Position numbers and translations under genes: made by a program. From Halomonas campaniensis (lineage in GTDB: Bacteria; Pseudomonadota; Gammaproteobacteria; Pseudomonadales; Halomonadaceae), in assembly GCF_014193375.1 (NCBI RefSeq), contig NZ_JACHZF010000010.1:95612-159611 (forward strand): DNA of 64,000 nt. Direction: 5' to 3'. The notes under the pieces are model-generated. The model was not told the DNA's origin and did not search any database. It was given only the letters and a program-made list of their open reading frames with translations. This document shows, piece by piece, positions 57,710 to 64,000 of the stretch. Every line of letters starts with the position of its first letter. Position 1 is the first letter of the stretch.

Positions 57710-57771
57710 GGAATCTGTCCTGTGTCGGTCGACGAATGAGGCCGGCGGGGTTCACCGGCTTTCGGTGGTGG

Positions 57772-58479
57772 TCACGCTGGTGCGGTGCGCTCGCCGAAGA
57801 TCGCGGTGCCCAGGCGCACCAGGGTGGCGCCCTCGAGCACGGCGGCCTCCAGGTCCGCGGTCATGCCCATCGAGAGGGTGTCGAGCGGCGCCTCGGGGAA
57901 CCGCTCCCGGAGCGCCTCGAGGGCCTCGCGAAGGCGGGCGAAGGGCTCGCGCTGGGCGTCCCGCCCCTCGGCCGGCGCGGGGATCGCCATCAGCCCGCGC
58001 AGGCGGAGATGCGGCATCGCCAGCACGGCCTCCGCCAGCGCCGGCAGCTCCGCCAGGCTCACGCCCGACTTGGAGGCCTCATCGCTGATGTTGACCTGCA
58101 GGCAGACCTCCAGCGGCGGCAGTCCTTCGGGGCGTTGATCGTTCAGACGCCGGGCGATCTTCTCGCGGTCTACGCTATGTACCCAGGCGAAGTGTTCGGC
58201 CACGTCGCGGGTCTTGTTCGACTGCAGCGGGCCGATGAAATGCCAGACGACCCCGTCGAGGTCGGCCAGCTCGGCCTGCTTGTCCAGGGCCTCCTGGACG
58301 TAGTTCTCGCCGAAGTCACGCTGGCCGAGGTGCCAGACCTCGCGGATCATCGCCGCCGGCTTGGTCTTGCTGACGGCCAGCAGCCGGGCCGCCGAGGCGG
58401 GTCGCCCGGCATCGGCCAGGGCCGCGGCCAGGCGGGCGCGAGCCGCGGCGAGGGACTCGGAAAGTATCAGGGCCTTCAT
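57772..58479 (-). CDS. yggS: Pyridoxal phosphate homeostasis protein (YggS family)
   Basis: YggS/PLPBP binds pyridoxal phosphate and keeps its level stable; no catalysis is known. The 235-residue TIM-barrel protein has the PLP lysine Lys38 in LLAVSKTKPA, then FGENYVQEALDK, WHFIGPLQSNK and LSMGMTADLEAAV. It heads the run yggS-proC-yggT-metX-metW and is divergent from pilT, the classical arrangement. Confidence 0.95.
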   Translation of the reverse strand: MKALILSESLAAARARLAAALADAGRPASAARLLAVSKTKPAAMIREVWHLGQRDFGENYVQEALDKQAELADLDGVVWHFIGPLQSNKTRDVAEHFAWVHSVDREKIARRLNDQRPEGLPPLEVCLQVNISDEASKSGVSLAELPALAEAVLAMPHLRLRGLMAIPAPAEGRDAQREPFARLREALEALRERFPEAPLDTLSMGMTADLEAAVLEGATLVRLGTAIFGERTAPA

Positions 58480-58541
58480 GTCGCAAGGTCTGTCATACTA
58501 ATCATCACAGAAGGGCACCAATTCGGGAGCAGGGAAAACGC

Positions 58542-59576
58542 ATGGATATTACCGAACTGCTGGCGTTCTCGGCAAAGCAGAACGCCTCCGACCTCCATCT
58601 CTCGGCGGGCCTGCCGCCGATGATTCGCGTGGACGGCGATATCCGCCGGCTCAACGTGCCGGCCATGGAGGACCGCGAGGTTCGCAAGCTGATCTACGAC
58701 ATCATGGCCGATCGACAGCGCCGCGACTACGAGGAGTTCTTCGAGACCGACTTCTCCTTCGAGGTGCCCGGGGTGTCGCGCTTCCGTGTCAACGTGTTCA
58801 ACCAGGCGCGCGGTGCCGGGGCGGTGTTCCGTACCATTCCCTCCGAGGTGCTGACCCTGGAGGACCTGGGCCTCGGCACCGTCTTCCGCCAGCTCTCGAT
58901 GCTGCCGCGGGGGCTGGTGCTGGTCACCGGCCCTACCGGCTCGGGCAAGAGCACCACGCTGGCGGCGATGATCGACTACATCAACGACAACCGCTACGAG
59001 CACATCCTGACCATCGAGGATCCGGTGGAATTCGTCCACCGCAGCAAGCGCTGCCTGATCAACCAGCGCGAGGTGCATCGCGATACCCACGGCTTCGCCC
59101 CGGCGCTGCGCAGTGCCCTGCGCGAGGACCCGGACGTGATCCTGGTCGGCGAACTGCGCGACCTGGAGACCATCCGGCTGGCGCTGACCGCGGCCGAGAC
59201 CGGCCACCTGGTGTTCGGCACCCTGCACACCACCTCCGCCGCCAAGACCATCGACCGGATCATCGACGTCTTCCCCGGCGAGGAAAAGTCCATGGTGCGC
59301 TCGATGCTTTCGGAGTCGCTGCAGGCGGTGATTTCCCAGACGCTGCTCAAGCGCATGGGCGGCGGGCGCGTGGCCGCCCACGAGATCCTCATCGCCACCG
59401 CGGCGGTGCGCAACCTGATCCGCGAGGACAAGGTCGCGCAGATCTACTCCGCCATCCAGACCGGCGGCAACCTGGGCATGCAGACCCTGGATGCCTCCCT
59501 GGCCAAGCTGGTGGCCGACAACGTGGTGGCGCGTGACGAGGCGCAGGCCAAGGCCAAGGGCGTGCTGGCGAGCTGA
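58542..59576 (+). CDS. pilT: Type IV pilus retraction ATPase PilT
   Basis: PilT powers pilus retraction and twitching motility. The 344-residue hexameric ATPase begins MDITELLAFSAKQNASDLH, has Walker A GPTGSGKS near residue 129, the Asp box IEDPVEFVH, Walker B PDVILVGELRDLETI and the His box ETGHLVFGTLHTTSA. The C-terminal AIRNLIRE-type signature is seen as AAVRNLIREDK. The gene is followed by pilU. No pilin genes are in the window. Confidence 0.96.
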   Translation: MDITELLAFSAKQNASDLHLSAGLPPMIRVDGDIRRLNVPAMEDREVRKLIYDIMADRQRRDYEEFFETDFSFEVPGVSRFRVNVFNQARGAGAVFRTIPSEVLTLEDLGLGTVFRQLSMLPRGLVLVTGPTGSGKSTTLAAMIDYINDNRYEHILTIEDPVEFVHRSKRCLINQREVHRDTHGFAPALRSALREDPDVILVGELRDLETIRLALTAAETGHLVFGTLHTTSAAKTIDRIIDVFPGEEKSMVRSMLSESLQAVISQTLLKRMGGGRVAAHEILIATAAVRNLIREDKVAQIYSAIQTGGNLGMQTLDASLAKLVADNVVARDEAQAKAKGVLAS

Positions 59577-59620
59577 GCTCGCCTGCGTGACAGGGAACAA
59601 CCGGCAAGAGGAGCAGGGAC

Positions 59621-60763
59621 ATGACGGCGAAAGAGTGGCTCTACCAGCTGCTGGACATCATGGTGCAGAAGGAGGCCTCGGATCTGCTGATCTCGGTGGG
59701 GGCGCCGCCGACCTTGAAGATGGCCGGCAAGCTCACCCCGCTGGGCGACCAGGGGCTCTCCGTGGCCCAGGTCGACGAGCTGGTCAGCGCGTCGATCCCG
59801 GACGTGGTGATGGAGCGCTTCCAGGTCGAGCGCGAGGCCAACTTCGCGCTGAGCCTGAAGGACAAGGGGCGCTTTCGTGTGAGCGCCTTCCAGCAGCGCA
59901 ACCAGAAGGCGATGGTGATTCGTCGCATCGCCTTCGAGATCCCCCATCTGGAGGAGCTGTCGCTGCCCTCCGTGCTGGGCGAGCTGGCCAACAACAAGCG
60001 CGGCCTGGTGTTCGTGGTGGGCGGTACCGGCACCGGCAAGTCGACCACCCTGGCGTCGATGATCCAGCAGCGCAACGAGACCCTGGGCGGACATATCATC
60101 AGCGTCGAGGACCCCATCGAGTACGTGCACCCGCACAAGAAGGCGATCATCAACCAGCGCGAGGTGGGGATCGACACCGACTCCTTCGAGGTGGCACTGA
60201 AGAACACCCTGCGCCAGGCCCCGGACGTGATCCTGATCGGCGAGATCCGGACCCGGGAGACCATGGAGCATGCGCTGACCTTCGCCGAGACCGGCCACCT
60301 CTGCCTGGCCACCCTGCACGCCAACAATGCCAACCAGGCACTGGACCGCATCATCCACTTCTTCCCCCACGAGCGGCACGAGCAGATCTGGCTCGACCTG
60401 TCGCTCAACCTCCGGGCGATCGTCGCCCAGCAGCTGCTGCCCACCGTGGACGGCGGGCGCTGCCCGGCCATCGAGATCATGCTCAAGTCGCCGCTGATCG
60501 GCGACCTGGTGCGCAAGGGCGAGGTCAACGAGATCAAGAACGTGATGTCCCGATCCCGGGACCTGGGCATGCAGACCTTCGACCAGGCGCTGTACGACCT
60601 CTTCAGGGCGGGCAAGATCACCGAGGAGGTGGCGCTGGTGCATGCTGACTCGGCCAATGACCTGCGCATGATGATCAAGTACGGCGACGAGGGCAGCGAG
60701 GGGCTGACCCAGGCCCGCGAGGCGGCCAGCCACCTCTCGCTGCGCCGCGACGACGACTTCTAG
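59621..60763 (+). CDS. pilU: Type IV pilus ATPase PilU
   Basis: PilU is a PilT paralogue that assists retraction. The 380-residue protein has Walker A GGTGTGKS near residue 134, the Asp box VEDPIEYVHPHKK, APDVILIGEIRTRETM and ETGHLCLATLHANNANQ. It differs from PilT at the start (AKEWLYQLLDIMVQKEASDLL) and has a longer C-terminus, typical for PilU. It lies 44 bases after pilT and converges on anmK with only 7 bases between stops. Confidence 0.95.
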   Translation: MTAKEWLYQLLDIMVQKEASDLLISVGAPPTLKMAGKLTPLGDQGLSVAQVDELVSASIPDVVMERFQVEREANFALSLKDKGRFRVSAFQQRNQKAMVIRRIAFEIPHLEELSLPSVLGELANNKRGLVFVVGGTGTGKSTTLASMIQQRNETLGGHIISVEDPIEYVHPHKKAIINQREVGIDTDSFEVALKNTLRQAPDVILIGEIRTRETMEHALTFAETGHLCLATLHANNANQALDRIIHFFPHERHEQIWLDLSLNLRAIVAQQLLPTVDGGRCPAIEIMLKSPLIGDLVRKGEVNEIKNVMSRSRDLGMQTFDQALYDLFRAGKITEEVALVHADSANDLRMMIKYGDEGSEGLTQAREAASHLSLRRDDDF

Positions 60764-60770
60764 GGCTCCC

Positions 60771-61910
60771 TCAGGGGGCGTAGACGCCCCCCAGCACGCG
60801 GGGCCCGGCGGCGCCGGTCACCGACGGCAGGTTGCCGGGCAGTCCGGCCAGCCGTCGCCAGGCCAGCCAGGCGAAGGCGCCTGCCTCCAGCCAGTCGGCG
60901 GGCCAGCCCCACGCGTCGCTCTCCGCCAGGCGCGCCTCCGGCAGGCGCGCGGCCAGCCGGCGCAGCAGGTCGGCGTTGTGGGCCCCGCCCCCGCAGGGAA
61001 TCAGCGCCGCGACCGGCGGTGCATCGAGCCGCTCCCTCGCCATCTCCACTGCCAGCATCACGCTGGTCGCCGTCAGCTCGGCCAGGGTGGCCTGCACGTC
61101 CTCGGGGGCCTCCTCGCCCGTCAGCCGCGCCTCCAGCCACGCCATGTGGAAGAGCTCTCGCCCGGTACTGCGCGGCGGTGGCAGGTGGAAGAAGGGCTCG
61201 GCGAGAAGCTGCTGCAGCAGCGCCGCGTCGACCCGCCCCGAGGCCGCCCAGGCGCCGTCGGTATCGAAGCGGCCGCCGCGGTGGCGGGCGTGCCAGGCGT
61301 CCAGCAGGGCGTTGGCCGGCCCGGAGTCGAAGCCCAGGGGCGCGCGCGGGTCCTCCGCCGGAGGCAGCAGGGTCAGGTTGGCGAAGCCCCCCAGGTTGAG
61401 CACCAGGCGCCACTCGCCGGCGGCTCGGAACAGCGCCTCGTGGAAGGCGGGCGCCAGGGGCGCGGCCTGGCCGCCGGCGGCCAGGTCCCGGCGACGGAAG
61501 TCGGCCACGACACGGCAGCCGGTCAGCTCGGCCAGCCGGCTGGGGTTGTCCAGCTGCAGGGTGTAGGCCGGGCCGCCCTGGTGGCCACCGGGGGCATGCT
61601 CGATGGTCTGGCCGTGGCTGCCGATGGCGGAGATCGCCTCCCGCGGCGTGTCGCTGGCCGCGAGCAGGGCCGCCACGGCCTCGGCCTGCAGGCGGCAGAA
61701 GGCCTCCTCGGCAGCGGCCAGCTCGGCAAAGCTGGCGCGCTCGGCATGGCAGAGTGCCCATAGCCGTTGGCGCAGTCCCTCGGGCATCGGCGCCGCCTGG
61801 GTGGCCAGGAGCCGGGGCGGGGCCGCGCCAGGGGGGCTGGCGATTTCCACCAGGGCCGCGTCGATGCCGTCCAGGCTGGTGCCGGACATCAGGCCGATGA
61901 ACAGGGGCAT
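60771..61910 (-). CDS. anmK: Anhydro-N-acetylmuramic acid kinase AnmK
   Basis: AnmK opens and phosphorylates anhydro-MurNAc from recycled peptidoglycan to MurNAc 6-phosphate. The 379-residue protein has the family start LFIGLMSGTSLDGIDAALV, IGSHGQTIEHAP with the catalytic region, LNLGGFANLTLLP and LIPCGGGAHNADLL. The start at 61910 is the conserved one; an upstream frame extension has no support. It is divergent from tyrS. Confidence 0.95.
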   Translation of the reverse strand: MPLFIGLMSGTSLDGIDAALVEIASPPGAAPPRLLATQAAPMPEGLRQRLWALCHAERASFAELAAAEEAFCRLQAEAVAALLAASDTPREAISAIGSHGQTIEHAPGGHQGGPAYTLQLDNPSRLAELTGCRVVADFRRRDLAAGGQAAPLAPAFHEALFRAAGEWRLVLNLGGFANLTLLPPAEDPRAPLGFDSGPANALLDAWHARHRGGRFDTDGAWAASGRVDAALLQQLLAEPFFHLPPPRSTGRELFHMAWLEARLTGEEAPEDVQATLAELTATSVMLAVEMARERLDAPPVAALIPCGGGAHNADLLRRLAARLPEARLAESDAWGWPADWLEAGAFAWLAWRRLAGLPGNLPSVTGAAGPRVLGGVYAP

Positions 61911-62026
61911 GGGTCCTCCCGGGTGATGCGGCGTCACCGCGCGCCGTCGAGTCATGCTACCATCCTGCCCCATTCGTTGGGCCCATCACGGGTCCCGCCC
62001 ACCCTAATTCTGTGGAGTAGGAGACG

Positions 62027-63226
62027 ATGAGCGATGTGGCGAGCGCGCTGGCGCTGCTGAAGCGAGGCACCCAGGAGATCCTGCTTGAGGAGGAGCTGGT
62101 GAAGAAGCTCGAGTCCGGGCGCAAGCTGCGGATCAAGGCGGGCTTCGACCCCACGGCGCCGGACCTCCACCTGGGTCACAGTGTGCTGCTGACCAAGATG
62201 CGCCAGTTTCAGGACCTCGGCCACGAGGTGATCTTCCTGATCGGGGACTTCACCGGCCGCATCGGTGATCCCACCGGCAAGAACGTCACTCGCAAGCCGC
62301 TCACCGAGGAGGAGGTCCGCGCCAACGCCCAGACATACAAGGAGCAGGTCTTCAAGATCCTCGACCCCGAGAAGACCGAGGTGCGCTTCAATGCCGAGTG
62401 GTTCTCCGCGATGAGCGCCGCCGACATGATCGAGCTGGCCGGCCAGAGCACCGTGGCCCGCATGCTCGAGCGCGACGACTTCGACAAGCGCTACCGGTCG
62501 GGTCAGCCCATCTCCCTCCACGAGTTCCTCTATCCGCTGGTGCAGGGCTACGACTCCGTGGCGCTCGAGGCCGACGTCGAGCTGGGCGGCACCGACCAGA
62601 AGTTCAACCTGCTGATGGGGCGCGAGATCCAGAAGCACTTCCGCATGGAACCCCAGGTGGTGATCACCATGCCGCTGCTGGAAGGCCTCGACGGCGTGCA
62701 GAAGATGTCCAAGTCGCTGGGCAATTACGTGGGTGTCGATGAGGCGCCGGGCGCCATGTTCAACAAGCTGGTGTCGATGCCCGACAGCCTGATGTGGCGC
62801 TACTTCGAGCTGCTCTCCCTCAAGCCCAACGAGGAGATCGAGGCGCTCAAGCGCGATGTCGAGGCGGGTGCCAACCCCCGCGATACCAAGATGGAGCTGG
62901 CCCGCGAGCTGATCGCCCGTTACCACGGGGAAGAGGCGGCCGCCAACGCCCATCGCTCTGCCGGCAACCAGCTGGCCGAGGGCGAGCTGCCCGAGGACCT
63001 GCCCGAGGTGGAGGTGGACTTCGAGGGCAGCGACCAGGCACCCATCGCGGCGGTGCTCAACCGCTCGGGGCTGACCAGCAACAGCGCCCAGGCCAAGGAC
63101 ATGCTCGGCAACGGCCGGGTCAAGGTGGACGGCGAGGTGGTCGAGCGCGACCACCTGCTCGCCACCGGCAATAGCTACGTCATCCAGGCGGGCAAGAAGC
63201 GCTATGCCCGGGTGACGCTCAAGTAG
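62027..63226 (+). CDS. tyrS: Tyrosyl-tRNA synthetase (TyrZ-like)
   Basis: The enzyme charges tRNA-Tyr. The 399-residue protein has the HIGH motif in [10 protein letters not shown] (near residue 48), the KMSKS motif in [13 protein letters not shown] (near 225), and an S4 RNA-binding domain at the end ([19 protein letters not shown]). Its KMSKS motif and length fit the TyrZ type of Pseudomonas rather than the E. coli TyrS with KFGKT. A GGAGTAGGAGA ribosome binding site precedes the ATG. An rRNA operon begins 755 bases downstream. Confidence 0.96.
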   Translation: MSDVASALALLKRGTQEILLEEELVKKLESGRKLRIKAGFDPTAPDLHLGHSVLLTKMRQFQDLGHEVIFLIGDFTGRIGDPTGKNVTRKPLTEEEVRANAQTYKEQVFKILDPEKTEVRFNAEWFSAMSAADMIELAGQSTVARMLERDDFDKRYRSGQPISLHEFLYPLVQGYDSVALEADVELGGTDQKFNLLMGREIQKHFRMEPQVVITMPLLEGLDGVQKMSKSLGNYVGVDEAPGAMFNKLVSMPDSLMWRYFELLSLKPNEEIEALKRDVEAGANPRDTKMELARELIARYHGEEAAANAHRSAGNQLAEGELPEDLPEVEVDFEGSDQAPIAAVLNRSGLTSNSAQAKDMLGNGRVKVDGEVVERDHLLATGNSYVIQAGKKRYARVTLK

Positions 63227-63261
63227 TCGGAGATGACCCGGCTGGCCCTGGCCAGTGGATG

Positions 63262-63287
63262 CTGCGCCCGCCCAAGTGCGGGCGCAG
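63262..63287 (+). terminator. Hairpin after tyrS
   Basis: CTGCGCCCGC and GCGGGCGCAG form a perfect 10-bp stem with a six-base loop, 35 bases past the stop. The T run is missing, so termination strength is uncertain. Confidence 0.6.
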
Positions 63288-63342
63288 TCGTGTCGGGACT
63301 CCACTCGCCCTCTCCGAAGGCGACTCTCACCCACCCATCTGT

Positions 63343-63379
63343 TTATCCACAGCCCCCGGGCGCCAGGCGCTGTGGATAG
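63343..63379. promoter_or_regulatory. Inverted pair of DnaA boxes
   Basis: TTATCCACA (63343-63351) is a perfect DnaA box. CTATCCACA lies on the other strand at 63371-63379. They are part of the 10-bp inverted repeat TATCCACAGC and GCTGTGGATA, 15 bases apart. The function here is not known; a hairpin role is also possible. Confidence 0.55.
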
Positions 63380-63569
63380 CCCGGGGCGGCACGCTGGCGC
63401 AACGGTTTCCCCGTTCTGCCACCGTCCTGAAGTTTTTTTACCGGAAGGGCTTGCGGGGTCCCGGGGAAGTCCGTAAAGTACGCATCCGCTGCCGGCGACG
63501 GGCAACGTTGCAGGCGGTAAAAGGTGGGAGAAGTGGTTGTTCTGCTTGGGGTTTTCGAAAACGCCTCGC

Positions 63570-63597
63570 TTGACAGTCACCACGGATTCGGTAGAAT
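63570..63597 (+). promoter_or_regulatory. rRNA promoter P1
   Basis: TTGACA and TAGAAT are 16 bases apart, near-consensus sigma-70 boxes typical of strong rRNA promoters, about 385 bases before 16S. Confidence 0.9.
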
Positions 63598-63676
63598 GCG
63601 TCCCACACGAATCGCAGCCACCTCGACGGGGTGGGGCGGTCGGCAGCCACGGCAAGTTCGCTTCGCCAGCCCCTGC

Positions 63677-63704
63677 TTGACACGCTGAAGCGAATCGGTA
63701 GAAT
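63677..63704 (+). promoter_or_regulatory. rRNA promoter P2
   Basis: TTGACA and TAGAAT again 16 bases apart, with the same ATCGG or TTCGG bases before the -10 box as P1. It lies 107 bases after P1. Confidence 0.9.
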
Positions 63705-63803
63705 ACGCCTTCCTCGCAGGGCGCTGGCGAGGCCCGCCGGATCATGGATCCGCGGCCACGACAGCAAGCGAGACGCTCCGCTCCTTTCATCGAGCCCGGA
63801 GCC

Positions 63804-63815
63804 GCTCTTTAACAA
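63804..63815 (+). promoter_or_regulatory. rRNA leader boxA (antitermination site)
   Basis: GCTCTTTAACAA matches the boxA sequence of E. coli rRNA leaders, where NusB and S10 load to prevent early termination. It lies about 170 bases before the 16S start. Confidence 0.85.
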
Positions 63816-63981
63816 TCGATCAGGTAATTCATGTGGGCGCTTGTCGATGTGTCGGTGACCAGTCACTGAAACATCAAGGCAAGCGACTCGTCAAAGGCCT
63901 TCGGGTCTTTTTGAGAACGTTTGAACCTTGAGCCAAGTTTGGTCCGCTTCCTTCATTGAAGGGTAAGGACTATATGATCTT

Positions 63982-64000
63982 AAACTGAAGAGTTTGATCA
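63982..64000 (+). rRNA. 16S ribosomal RNA, first 19 bases
   Basis: AAACTGAAGAGTTTGATCA matches the conserved start of bacterial 16S rRNA (AAATTGAAGAGTTTGATCA in E. coli). The rest lies outside the window. Confidence 0.93.

Larger units (their letters stand above)
63227..63981 (+). other. Region between tyrS and the rRNA operon
   Basis: No gene is seen in these 755 bases. They hold the tyrS hairpin (63262-63287), an inverted pair of DnaA boxes (63343-63379), two rRNA promoters and the rRNA leader with boxA. The 12-base palindrome GTTTTCGAAAAC (63551-63562) lies shortly upstream of the first promoter. Short frames in this part lack binding sites. Confidence 0.8.

Overview
The window is about 64 kb of GC-rich gammaproteobacterial chromosome. 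Protein sequences and gene order point to the Halomonadaceae (Halomonas or a close relative). Several blocks share gene order with Pseudomonas: dksA-gluQ-cbrAB-pcnB-folK-panBCD, carAB-greA behind dapB, and proC-yggS next to pilTU. The species assignment is an inference from family resemblance and synteny; no search was run. Apart from a few accessory items this is core housekeeping DNA with very little empty space.

Layout. 1-2723: the end of a carbon-phosphorus lyase operon (phnM tail, phnN, phnP) with a coupled DMT-family transporter. 2788-5157: a two-gene carboxynorspermidine (alternative spermidine) operon. 5480-6392: trans-translation (tmRNA ssrA and smpB). 6522-10070: ratA, rnfH, bamE, fur and recN. 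10211-14253: the heat-shock operon grpE-dnaK-dnaJ with two clear sigma-32 promoters. 14341-16631: an orphan HNH nuclease that may be a type IV restriction enzyme, a DUF2218 protein and a second DMT transporter. 16692-22848: dapB, then carA-carB-greA behind what looks like an attenuated leader. 22920-27375: a REP pair, yhbY, rlmE, ftsH and folP. 27375-39293: glmM, tpiA, secG, two tRNAs and the translation operon rimP-nusA-infB-rbfA-truB-rpsO-pnp. 39513-40688: a thiolase. 40910-44989: pcnB-folK-panB-panC-panD on the minus strand. 45089-51764: a CrcZ-like small RNA, cbrB, cbrA, a small cbrX-like gene, gluQ and dksA. 51992-58479: an aminotransferase, sfsA, and a minus-strand run yggS-proC-yggT-metX-metW-DUF4426. 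58542-63226: pilT, pilU, anmK and tyrS. 63570-64000: tandem promoters, leader and first bases of an rRNA operon.

The most striking item is the roughly 490-nt RNA on the minus strand between cbrB and pcnB (45089-45580). It sits where Pseudomonas has crcZ. It has a sigma-54 promoter, an 11-bp exact inverted repeat about 100 bp upstream that resembles a CbrB site, and a terminator. At least six CA-rich motifs of the AAnAAnAA type are each enclosed by a stem, like beads on a string. By analogy it would sequester Hfq (with Crc, if the genome has it) under control of the CbrA/CbrB system encoded just upstream.

Other structural signals: two copies of a ~143-bp near-perfect palindrome lie in inverted orientation on either side of pnp. 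Their cores are nearly identical, but their outer arms differ in sequence while staying self-complementary. The rpsO leader can form competing pairings that include the ribosome binding site. The carA leader has mutually exclusive antiterminator and terminator hairpins. Two consensus-type DnaA boxes form an inverted repeat upstream of the rRNA operon.
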